Part shown: positions 17,702 to 24,094 of the stretch, in pieces
How the letters are laid out: each line of letters starts with the position of its first letter
Position numbering within the stretch: the stretch's first letter is position 1
Origin: Bacteroidales bacterium
GTDB taxonomy: Bacteria; Bacteroidota; Bacteroidia; Bacteroidales; Paludibacteraceae
DNA: 37,606 nt
Direction: 5' to 3'
Assembly (NCBI GenBank): GCA_012517575.1
Contig: JAAYUQ010000157.1
Coordinates: 1 to 37,606 of the forward strand
Position numbers and translations under genes: made by a program
Notes under the pieces: model-generated
Told to the model about the DNA's origin: nothing
Databases searched by the model: none
What the model saw: the letters and a program-made list of their open reading frames with translations, nothing else

Positions 17702-18220
17702 ATGAGTTTGATATTTTTGGGTTTGGGGAGCAATCTTGGAGAGAAAGAAAAAATTTTGCAAGATGCCGTCATGATGTTAAAAATGGAGATGGGGAATTTA
17801 CTGTCCCTGTCTTCATTTTATATTTCCAAGCCTTATGGATTCTTTTCCGAAAATGATTTTTTAAATGCGGTTGCGCTGATGGAAACTCGTTTTTCACCAT
17901 ACGAAATATTGGAAAAAACGCAGGAAATTGAGAAAACTTTGGGGAGAATTTCAAAAAGTTGCGAGCAACATTACGCCGACCGTATTATCGACATTGACAT
18001 TCTGCTTTATGACCATCTCGTCATCGACCAACCTTCTCTTAAGATTCCTCATCCTGCCATTGTGGAGCGCGATTTTGTATTCATGCCCCTGCTGGAAATA
18101 GCTCCCGATCTTATTGATCCTCAGACAGGTAAAAAGTTCTCTGAATTGATTGAAGCGAAAAAAACGACAAACGAGATAAGGAATTTCGTCATCGGAAAAA
18201 GTGAAGAGAAGTTTCGTTAA
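17702..18220 (+). CDS. folK: Dihydropterin pyrophosphokinase (HPPK)
   Basis: 172 residues. It begins IFLGLGSNLGEKEKILQDAV, the HPPK signature start, then SSFYISKPYGF, FLNAVALMET and the active-site motif RIIDIDILLYDHLVIDQPSL with the metal-binding Asp pair, and ends IPHPAIVERDFVFMPLLEIAPDLIDP. It transfers pyrophosphate from ATP to 6-hydroxymethyl-dihydropterin in folate synthesis. It lies 30 bases after the PlsY-like gene, probably as the last gene of that transcript; the pathways are unrelated, so this looks like a positional operon. Its TAA shares bases with the stop codon of the convergent DUF2007 gene. Confidence 0.95.
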   Translation: MSLIFLGLGSNLGEKEKILQDAVMMLKMEMGNLLSLSSFYISKPYGFFSENDFLNAVALMETRFSPYEILEKTQEIEKTLGRISKSCEQHYADRIIDIDILLYDHLVIDQPSLKIPHPAIVERDFVFMPLLEIAPDLIDPQTGKKFSELIEAKKTTNEIRNFVIGKSEEKFR

Positions 18221-18456
18221 ACAGATTTTTCGGCCGAGCGATAGTATTCTTCCAGTACTTTTTGCGCTTTTTCCAAATCTTTTTCAAAAACAACAATCTT
18301 CAGTCCTTCATCAATATCGGCAAACATCGGATAAAGCTCCACCACTTGTTCGTTGTTGATAAAGCATTCGATATGGTTGGCACGTAAAACTTCCTGATCG
18401 AACATGGCTTCCACCATACTGTCATAATTTTTTAACGTTACAATTTTGTCTTCCAT
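18217..18456 (-). CDS. DUF2007 (putative signal-transducing) small protein
   Basis: 79 residues from the ATG at 18456. The frame is open to an earlier ATG (18561), but the extra N-terminal 35 residues look non-coding and include a repeat seen elsewhere in the window. The body (KIVTLKNYDSMVEAMFDQEVLRAN, then CFINNEQVVELYPMF and a final EGLKIVVFEKDLEKAQKVLEEY) is the DUF2007 fold: a small alpha/beta domain related to PII-like and ACT-like regulators, with the pattern of alternating access of a missing ligand-binding loop. Function is unknown. Convergent with folK: the two stop codons overlap by three bases, so their mRNAs must overlap. Confidence 0.82.
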   Translation of the reverse strand: MEDKIVTLKNYDSMVEAMFDQEVLRANHIECFINNEQVVELYPMFADIDEGLKIVVFEKDLEKAQKVLEEYYRSAEKSV

Positions 18457-18471
18457 AATGCTGATTTTTTG

Positions 18472-18486
18472 ATGTGTTGGCGGTAA
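18472..18486. repeat. 15-base copy of the island's cassette-end repeat
   Basis: The 15 bases here (plus strand ATGTGTTGGCGGTAA) are the exact reverse complement of 25868-25882, the downstream end of the AIPR unit, and share GTTGGCGGTAA with 24050-24060. The site lies 16 bases upstream of the DUF2007 start. A chance match of this length in 37 kb is unlikely. Confidence 0.6.
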
Positions 18487-18628
18487 ATAAGTCGAATTCT
18501 TATAATTTTCTTTTTTCATTAGAACAAGGTGAAGATAAAAATTGTTTATCAAATCTTTCAAAAGTTGAATATCTTTTTCTGAAATCAGGCCAAAAAAGTT
18601 TTCACCGGCTTATGTAAAATAATTTTCT

Positions 18629-18636
18629 TAATTTTG
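18629..18636 (+). promoter_or_regulatory. Candidate -7 box for the DUF5063 operon
   Basis: TAATTTTG matches TAnnTTTG and lies 49 bases before the ATG at 18686. It would serve the tightly packed DUF5063 and exonuclease genes. Confidence 0.4.
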
Positions 18637-18685
18637 TGTTTTAAAAATTTTCTTGTATCAAAAAGCAAGTTTTATTTTAAGTATT

Positions 18686-19324
18686 ATGAGTGTTGACGAA
18701 TTGCCTGATCATATTGTTTATAGCGGAAATGTTATTGAATTTGCTACAGTAGTTGCCGAAACTTGTCTTTTTCTGGAGCATACTTCGGAAATAGGGAAGG
18801 ATGAGTTTGTGGAAAAATCGCTGAAACTTTTACCTTTGCTTTATTTGAAGGCTTCTGTGCTCGATATTCCCGAACTTGTATATGAAAATTTTCCAGAGCG
18901 TTTTGTAACGGAAGAAGATTATCAATTTGTCCGTGAACAAATCGAACAACTTTTGGGGAACGATGATGTGTATCTTGAGGTGTTTCATCCCGACATGGCC
19001 ATTAGCGATACGCCCGTTGCGGCTTTTATTTCCGAAAACCTGAGTGACATTTATCAGGAAATCAAGGATTTTGCTGCCAATTATCAGACCGCTGATGTGG
19101 ACATCATGAATGATGCTTTGGCTCAGTGTCTCACTGCTTTTGGCGAACACTGGGGACAAAAATTGCTCAATGCCATGCGTGCTTTACATGCTTTGAAATA
19201 CAATCTACAAGATGATGTTGATTGGGAAGAAACTCATCATCATGAAGACAAACTGACGCGCGATTCATTTCTCGATTTTCAGCATAATGCTGAGGATGAC
19301 GATTTAAGTTCTTTTCTGAAATAA
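18686..19324 (+). CDS. DUF5063-family protein
   Basis: 212 residues from ATG 18686; an upstream TTG start at 18653 is open but less likely. It is acidic and mainly helical, with a pattern typical of DUF5063: VIEFATVVAETCLFLEHTSE at the N-terminus, KLLPLLYLKASVLDIPE and a C-terminal ALAQCLTAFGEHWGQKLLNAMRALHAL. The tail is rich in His, Asp and Glu (ETHHHEDKL). There is no signal peptide, so it is probably cytoplasmic. The function is unknown. It ends 8 bases before a DEDD exonuclease gene, an arrangement that implies co-expression and perhaps a shared task in nucleic acid metabolism; this is inference. Confidence 0.8.
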   Translation: MSVDELPDHIVYSGNVIEFATVVAETCLFLEHTSEIGKDEFVEKSLKLLPLLYLKASVLDIPELVYENFPERFVTEEDYQFVREQIEQLLGNDDVYLEVFHPDMAISDTPVAAFISENLSDIYQEIKDFAANYQTADVDIMNDALAQCLTAFGEHWGQKLLNAMRALHALKYNLQDDVDWEETHHHEDKLTRDSFLDFQHNAEDDDLSSFLK

Positions 19325-19332
19325 AAATTTTT

Positions 19333-20028
19333 ATGTATCCACCGAAAATTTCGAAAGAGGAAATCAATCAATTGCCCGTAGTCAGTTTTCCGGGAGAAAT
19401 TGTTCTCGTGGATAAACCTGAAATGGTGGCGCCCGCTATCGACGAACTTCGAAAAAACCTTGTCGTTGGTATCGATACCGAAACAAAACCTTCTTTCAAA
19501 AGCGGTACTTCCAATAAAGTTTCTTTGCTCCAGTTGTCCGAATTGGAACGATGTTTTCTTTTTCGTCTGAATTTAATCGATTTTCCTCAGAAATTGCAGG
19601 ATTTTTTAAATGATGAAAATGTCAAAAAAGTCGGTTTGTCTTTGCACGACGATTTTCGTTTACTGAACAAACGAAAAAATTTTCATCCGGCAAATTTTGT
19701 CGATATTCAGCATATTGCAAAAAGCTATGGCATTATGGAGTTGAGTTTGCAAAAAATTTATGCCATCATTTTTGGGAAAAAAATTTCGAAAGCTCAACGG
19801 CTTAGTGATTGGGAAAAACCACAATTGACGGAAAAGCAGCTTCGCTATGCGGCAACCGACGCTTGGGCAAGTTTGCAAATTTATCTGCAGCTGATGAACG
19901 AACCACAACTGACACCCAAACAAATTGAAAAACTGGTGCTGGAAAACTCGCCTCATAAACAACCGGAAAATTCCGAAAATGCAGATAAAAATCTTACCTC
20001 CGATGCTCATTTGGAAATTCCTTCATAA
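19333..20028 (+). CDS. DEDD-type 3'-5' exonuclease (RNase D-like domain)
   Basis: 231 residues with a single exonuclease domain. ExoI is VVGIDTETKPSF (Asp48, Glu50), ExoII is KKVGLSLHDDFRLLNK, and ExoIII is YAATDAWASLQIY, the YxxxD form (DEDDy). There is no HRDC domain, so it is not classical RNase D; it is nearer the Werner/Exd2-like exonucleases. It would remove nucleotides from the 3' end of RNA or DNA in the cytoplasm using two metal ions. The C-terminal ~40 residues (KQPENSENADKN) are polar and probably disordered. It follows the DUF5063 gene by 8 bases and precedes the rRNA methyltransferase gene by 52. Confidence 0.9.
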   Translation: MYPPKISKEEINQLPVVSFPGEIVLVDKPEMVAPAIDELRKNLVVGIDTETKPSFKSGTSNKVSLLQLSELERCFLFRLNLIDFPQKLQDFLNDENVKKVGLSLHDDFRLLNKRKNFHPANFVDIQHIAKSYGIMELSLQKIYAIIFGKKISKAQRLSDWEKPQLTEKQLRYAATDAWASLQIYLQLMNEPQLTPKQIEKLVLENSPHKQPENSENADKNLTSDAHLEIPS

Positions 20029-20080
20029 GATGAATTCACCAAAGGACAATTCATAAATCATTTAAAATTCAATTTACTAC

Positions 20081-21265
20081 ATGCATGCTGTTTTTCTGAA
20101 ACCAAAAAAAGAAGAAAGTGTCCGCCGATTTCATCCGTGGGTATTTTCCGGCGCTATTCAAAAAATTGATGGTCAGCCTTCAGAAGGCGAATTGGTAAAA
20201 GTGCTCGATAGCCAGGGGAATTTTTTGGGAATAGGCCATTTTCAGCAGGGCAGCATTATGGTTCGTCTGCTTTCGTTTCAGGAAGAGCCTATCGACGAAA
20301 ACTTCTGGAAAAATCGCATTACGGAAGCTTATCGAATGCGCAAAGCTTTGGGATTGATCATCGAAAACCGAAACAACTGCTATAGACTTGTTCATGGGGA
20401 AGGAGATGGTTTGCCCGGATTGATTGTGGATGTGTACGGCAATACGGCTGTTATGCAGGCTCATTCGGCGGGAATGCACAAAATCAGGAATATACTGGCA
20501 AAATGTGTGGTGGAATCTGTTCCCGAAATTCACCATCTTTATTACAAATCGGAAGCTACTCTGCCTTTTCGGAATGAAAATGCACCCGCTGACGGCTACT
20601 TGGTTGGTGGTTTTTCCGAACAATTTGTAGCTTTGGAAAACGGTTTGAAATTTTATATTGATTGGCAGCATGGACAAAAAACGGGCTTCTTTCTCGATCA
20701 GCGTGAAAATCGCGTTTTACTCGAAAGATATGCTTCCGGTCGAACTGTTTTGAATATGTTTTGCTACACGGGCGGTTTTTCTGTTTATGCTTTGCGGGGA
20801 AATGCCAAACTGGTTCATTCGGTGGATAGCTCTGCAAAAGCCATTGAGCTGACCGATAAAAATGTTGCGCTCAATTTTTCTGATCAACGTCATCAATCTT
20901 TTGCCGAAGATGCATTCAAATACTTGCAACGCTACGAAAAACGAGAGCCTTTTTACGATTTGATTGTTCTTGATCCTCCGGCTTTTGCCAAACACAGAGA
21001 TGCCGTTTCCAATGCTTTGAAAGGATATAGAAGGCTTAATAGAAAAGCTTTTGAAATGATCCGACCCGGAGGAATAATTTTTACTTTTTCCTGTTCGCAA
21101 GCTATTACGCGCGAACAGTTTCGACAGGCTGTTTTCAGCGCTGCGGCCGAAAGCAAACGAAATGTGCGTATTCTGCATCAACTTTCTCAGGGAATCGATC
21201 ATCCCATAAATATTTATCATCCGGAAGGTGAATATCTGAAAGGTTTGGTGTTGTGGGTAGAATAA
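20081..21265 (+). CDS. rlmI: Class I SAM-dependent rRNA (cytosine-5) methyltransferase, RlmI-like
   Basis: 394 residues, the usual RlmI (YccW) size. It has an N-terminal PUA domain (about 1-75: RRFHPWVFSGAIQKIDG, GELVKVLDSQGNFLGIGHF), an EEHEE-type middle domain with LVHGEGDGLPGLIVDVYG, and a C-terminal Rossmann methyltransferase with QKTGFFLDQRENR, VLNMFCYTGGFSVYAL (SAM site), LIVLDPPAFAKHR and FSCSQAI. The Cys in FSCS is the usual catalytic position. It probably methylates 23S rRNA, as RlmI does at C1962 in E. coli. The start ATG at 20081 leads directly into the PUA domain. Confidence 0.93.
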   Translation: MHAVFLKPKKEESVRRFHPWVFSGAIQKIDGQPSEGELVKVLDSQGNFLGIGHFQQGSIMVRLLSFQEEPIDENFWKNRITEAYRMRKALGLIIENRNNCYRLVHGEGDGLPGLIVDVYGNTAVMQAHSAGMHKIRNILAKCVVESVPEIHHLYYKSEATLPFRNENAPADGYLVGGFSEQFVALENGLKFYIDWQHGQKTGFFLDQRENRVLLERYASGRTVLNMFCYTGGFSVYALRGNAKLVHSVDSSAKAIELTDKNVALNFSDQRHQSFAEDAFKYLQRYEKREPFYDLIVLDPPAFAKHRDAVSNALKGYRRLNRKAFEMIRPGGIIFTFSCSQAITREQFRQAVFSAAAESKRNVRILHQLSQGIDHPINIYHPEGEYLKGLVLWVE

Positions 21266-21350
21266 GAGAAAAAAATTGAAATACTCAAAAATTTTCAACG
21301 ATTTTTGAAAAATTATTTTGTAAAAAATTTTTTTATATCGATACAATGAT

Positions 21351-21358
21351 TATTTTTG
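21351..21358 (+). promoter_or_regulatory. Candidate -7 box for the ECF sigma gene
   Basis: TATTTTTG fits TAnnTTTG and lies 83 bases before the sigma-factor ATG. A TTTG at 21317-21320 is too far away for a normal -33 element. Confidence 0.35.
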
Positions 21359-21441
21359 CGTAGTAAAATCAATTTAAAAACAACCTCTAAATCTTCATTG
21401 CCTATTGCCGATTCTTACCCTTAACCAATAAATTAGCAATA

Positions 21442-22035
21442 ATGAAAGACTTCAATCAATTTACCGATGATGAATTGGTAAAATTGTACAGAGAGGGTAA
21501 TAATCAGGCTTTTGAGGTTTTGTTGAACCGTTATCAGTCGAAAGTTTATACCTACATTTTTTTGATTGTACGCAACAGGGAACTTACCGAAGATATTTTT
21601 CAGGATACTTTTATTAAGGCCATTTCTACCATTCAGCAGGATCGTTATGTTGAATCGGGAAAATTTCTGGCATGGATCAATCGGATAGCCCATAATTTAA
21701 TTATCGACTATTTTCGGCGTGAAAAAAACGAAAACACCTTTTCGGTAGAAGGAATTAACTTCGATATCATGAACTGCACGCGTTTTTCAGAAAAAAGTAT
21801 GGAAGATGTACTGTCCAATGAACAGGTTTTTACTGATGTGGTTCATTTGGTTGATAAACTTCCACCTTCCCAGCAGGCTGTGGTTAAAATGCGTTTTTTT
21901 GAAAATTTGAGTTTCAAGGAAATAGCCGAAAAAACCAATGTCAGCATTAATACGGCTTTGGGCAGGATGCGTTATGCACTCATCAACCTGCGAAAAATCG
22001 CTGAAGAAAAAAATATTTCTCTTGAAATCAAATAA
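21442..22035 (+). CDS. ECF-family RNA polymerase sigma factor
   Basis: 197 residues with region 2 at about 15-90 (FEVLLNRYQSKVYTYIFLIV, then EDIFQDTFIKA and WINRIAHNLIIDYFRR) and region 4 at about 130-190 (LPPSQQAVVKMRFFENLSFKEIA and SINTALGRMRYAL). It lacks regions 1 and 3, as ECF sigma factors do. No anti-sigma gene follows; instead a 60-residue protein is encoded 109 bases downstream. This arrangement without a TonB receptor or FecR differs from the SusCD-linked ECF factors of the phylum, so it is more likely a general stress or envelope regulator. The target promoters are unknown. Confidence 0.93.
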   Translation: MKDFNQFTDDELVKLYREGNNQAFEVLLNRYQSKVYTYIFLIVRNRELTEDIFQDTFIKAISTIQQDRYVESGKFLAWINRIAHNLIIDYFRREKNENTFSVEGINFDIMNCTRFSEKSMEDVLSNEQVFTDVVHLVDKLPPSQQAVVKMRFFENLSFKEIAEKTNVSINTALGRMRYALINLRKIAEEKNISLEIK

Positions 22036-22144
22036 ATTCATATAAGCGAGGAAAAAATTATTGTTTTTTCGGGTGTCCGTACACTTTTTTGCCAAGTGTC
22101 ATCGTTTATTATTTGAGAAATGAAAATTGTATCTAATAATAATC

Positions 22145-22327
22145 ATGCCTATGCAAAAAATTTCTACTTCCGACAACAGTGCTGATGAGGTGAGTCCCGG
22201 TCAGCAGAAAAAGACAAAAGAAATGTGTCCTCAAAAGAAAACGATTGAAAAGATTTTACGGTTCGCTGCTGCTTACAGAGCAGAAAAAATCAATGAAAAT
22301 CAGTATGCAGAATTGTTGTTGAACTAA
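22145..22327 (+). CDS. Small basic protein downstream of ECF sigma factor
   Basis: 60 residues from ATG 22145; an upstream TTG at 22127 is in frame. The first 30 residues are polar and low-complexity, with a central KKTKEMCPQKK patch. The last 26 form a likely amphipathic helix (TIEKILRFAAAYRAEKINE) ending LLLN. It lies between the sigma gene and a strong terminator, so it is probably the second gene of that transcript. I do not recognise the family. A role as a small regulator of the sigma factor is plausible from position only. Confidence 0.6.
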   Translation: MPMQKISTSDNSADEVSPGQQKKTKEMCPQKKTIEKILRFAAAYRAEKINENQYAELLLN

Positions 22328-22330
22328 CAA

Positions 22331-22358
22331 AAAAGAGCGCTTAGGGCGCTCTTTTTTT
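22331..22358. terminator. Strong bidirectional rho-independent terminator
   Basis: GAGCGC (22335-22340) and GCGCTC (22346-22351) pair around a TTAGG loop, extended by four A-T pairs and followed by a T run on the plus strand. The A run on the other side gives a T run on the minus strand as well. It sits between the convergent small-protein gene and the polyamine dehydrogenase gene and can serve both. Confidence 0.9.
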
Positions 22359-22396
22359 CGATAAAAATAATCATTTCTATTTTGCCTTCTAAAAAC

Positions 22397-23599
22397 TTAC
22401 AGTTCCAAATCAACATCTATCAATTCCTGCCAGGGCAAACCCTGTTTGTTGAGTTGTTCCATGAAAGGATCCGGATCAAACTCTTCTACATTGAAAACGC
22501 CCGGTTTTTTCCATTTTCCCTGCAAAAACATCATGGCACCAATCATGGCAGGGACGCCGGTGGTATAACTTACGCCCTGCGTGCCGGTTTCTTTGTAAGC
22601 TGCTTCGTGGCTGCAATTGTTGAATATGTAGTAAGTTTTTTCTTTGCCGTCTTTTATACCACGAATGCGGCATCCAATAGAAGTCCAGCCTTTGTAGTTC
22701 TCGCCTAAATCGCCGGGATTGGGTAAAACGGCTTTTAAAAACTGAATCGGCACAATTTTTTGTCCGTTGAATTCCACTTCGTCAATACGGGCCATGCCAA
22801 TATTTTGAATGACGCGTAAATGTGTCAAATATTCCTGTCCGAAAGTCATCCAGAAGCGTGCCCGTTTGATGGTCGGGAAATTTTTTACCAGCGATTCCAA
22901 TTCTTCGTGATAAATCAGATACGATTCTTTCGGTCCAATTTCGGGATAAGTCAACGGCTTATGGATTTCGTGCGGTTCTGTTTCTACCCACTGTCCGTTT
23001 TCCCAATATTTTCCGCGCTGGGTTACTTCGCGAATATTGATTTCGGGATTAAAATTGGTGGCAAAAGGTTTTCCGTGATCGCCTGCATTGCAATCCACAA
23101 TATCGAGATACTGAATTTCGTCGAAATGATGTTTGGCCGCATAAGCCGTGAAAACGCTCGTAACGCCCGGATCGAATCCACAGCCCAAAATAGCAGTCAG
23201 TCCGGCTTTTTCGAAGCGATTTTTGTATGCCCACTGCCAGCTATATTCAAAATGTGCTTCGTCTTTCGGTTCGTAATTGGCCGTGTCAAGATAATTCACT
23301 CCGGCTTCCAGACAAGCATCCATAATGGTCAAATCCTGGTAGGGAAGTGCTACATTGATAACAAGTTCCGGTCGAAATTCTTTGAGCAGTTTTACCAACT
23401 CATCAACAATTTCAGCATCAACCGAAGCCGTTTTAATTTCTACCCCATAACGATTTTTTACATCTGTTGCTATCGCATCGCATTTCGATTTGGTGCGGCT
23501 TGCCAGCATAATGTCGGTAAAAACTTCCGGATTCTGTGCCACTTTGTGCGTAACGACGGTTCCCACTCCTCCGGCACCGATAATCAATACTTTCCCCAT
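22397..23599 (-). CDS. Saccharopine dehydrogenase-family protein, probable carboxynorspermidine synthase
   Basis: 400 residues from ATG 23599 (MGKVLIIGAGGVGTVV); the open frame reaches 16 codons further upstream, but that part is not protein-like and overlaps the promoter. There is an N-terminal Rossmann NAD(P) site (GAGGVG, residues 8-13), then LASRTKSKCDAIA, VINVALPYQDLTIMDACLEAGVNYLDTANYE and ILGCGFDPGVTSVFTAY, the hallmark of carboxynorspermidine dehydrogenase (CANSDH) rather than lysine-pathway saccharopine dehydrogenases. It would condense putrescine (or diaminopropane) with aspartate semialdehyde, giving carboxy(nor)spermidine. The agmatine-to-putrescine genes further right in the window support a polyamine role. 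The decarboxylase (NspC) is not in the window. Confidence 0.88.
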   Translation of the reverse strand: MGKVLIIGAGGVGTVVTHKVAQNPEVFTDIMLASRTKSKCDAIATDVKNRYGVEIKTASVDAEIVDELVKLLKEFRPELVINVALPYQDLTIMDACLEAGVNYLDTANYEPKDEAHFEYSWQWAYKNRFEKAGLTAILGCGFDPGVTSVFTAYAAKHHFDEIQYLDIVDCNAGDHGKPFATNFNPEINIREVTQRGKYWENGQWVETEPHEIHKPLTYPEIGPKESYLIYHEELESLVKNFPTIKRARFWMTFGQEYLTHLRVIQNIGMARIDEVEFNGQKIVPIQFLKAVLPNPGDLGENYKGWTSIGCRIRGIKDGKEKTYYIFNNCSHEAAYKETGTQGVSYTTGVPAMIGAMMFLQGKWKKPGVFNVEEFDPDPFMEQLNKQGLPWQELIDVDLEL

Positions 23600-23644
23600 T
23601 TTTCTTTTTTTACTGAAAATTAATAAGTTAAAAATATTAGCCTG

Positions 23645-23652
23645 CAAAAGTA
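23645..23652 (-). promoter_or_regulatory. Candidate -7 box for the carboxynorspermidine synthase gene
   Basis: TACTTTTG on the minus strand matches TAnnTTTG and lies 45 bases before the chosen ATG at 23599. This also argues against the longer upstream start at 23647, which would overlap the box. Confidence 0.5.
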
Positions 23653-23790
23653 CATTTTTTTAAGGAAACGAAAAAGGGAAGAAGAAAAATTTTGAGTAGG
23701 GATTTGGAAATTTTCGACTGATTTACTAAATGGTTAGAATTCAACTTATTTTTCAAGATTTGTATAAACTATTTAGTCATCAATAAAAAG

Positions 23791-23979
23791 TCAATCCTTA
23801 AAAAGTCCTTTATCAAGCGGCAACGCTATAAATTCTTTTTTGAAAGAATAATCGAAAAATGAAACAAAAAAATCTTCTTTGAGTTTTTCCAGTAGTATTT
23901 CATTAACTGCGTAAATTGAAAAGTCATTCAGATAAATTTTTGAGCCAACAATAGTAATTTTTTCATACCTATTAAACAA
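23791..23979 (-). CDS. Hypothetical 62-residue protein or gene remnant at the island edge
   Basis: A minus-strand frame from ATG 23979 to TGA 23791 encodes a protein with a believable composition (alternating hydrophobic and charged residues, FSIYAVNEILLEKLKEDFF). It reads like the C-terminal end of a larger domain. No ribosome site or promoter is visible and I do not recognise the family. It lies between the polyamine gene and the cassette-like array, so it may be debris from an earlier insertion. It may also be a chance frame. Confidence 0.3.
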   Translation of the reverse strand: MFNRYEKITIVGSKIYLNDFSIYAVNEILLEKLKEDFFVSFFDYSFKKEFIALPLDKGLFKD

Positions 23980-24049
23980 ACATTAAAAAATATTTGTAAG
24001 TTATTGTTTTTTATTCTTGGAAGTTGTACATTTATGCCGTAAATAAGAC

Positions 24050-24064
24050 GTTGGCGGTAATGTT
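24050..24064 (+). repeat. Left 15-bp inverted repeat of the AIPR unit
   Basis: GTTGGCGGTAATGTT is the perfect reverse complement of 25864-25878. It starts 45 bases before the AIPR ATG. In an integron cassette the first bases (after the G of GTT) are complementary to the cassette's own 3' attC end, which is the arrangement here. Confidence 0.8.
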
Positions 24065-24094
24065 AAAAAGACACTCTACAAATAAGAAAACATT

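Noticed and set aside
20717-21346. 209-residue minus-strand frame antisense to the rRNA methyltransferase
   Set aside because: Shadow frame of a well-conserved gene, with no family motif and no promoter or ribosome site.
22820-23623. 267-residue plus-strand frame antisense to the carboxynorspermidine synthase gene
   Set aside because: It is the mirror of a strongly conserved coding gene; composition is Phe/Ile/Cys-rich and has no domain signature.
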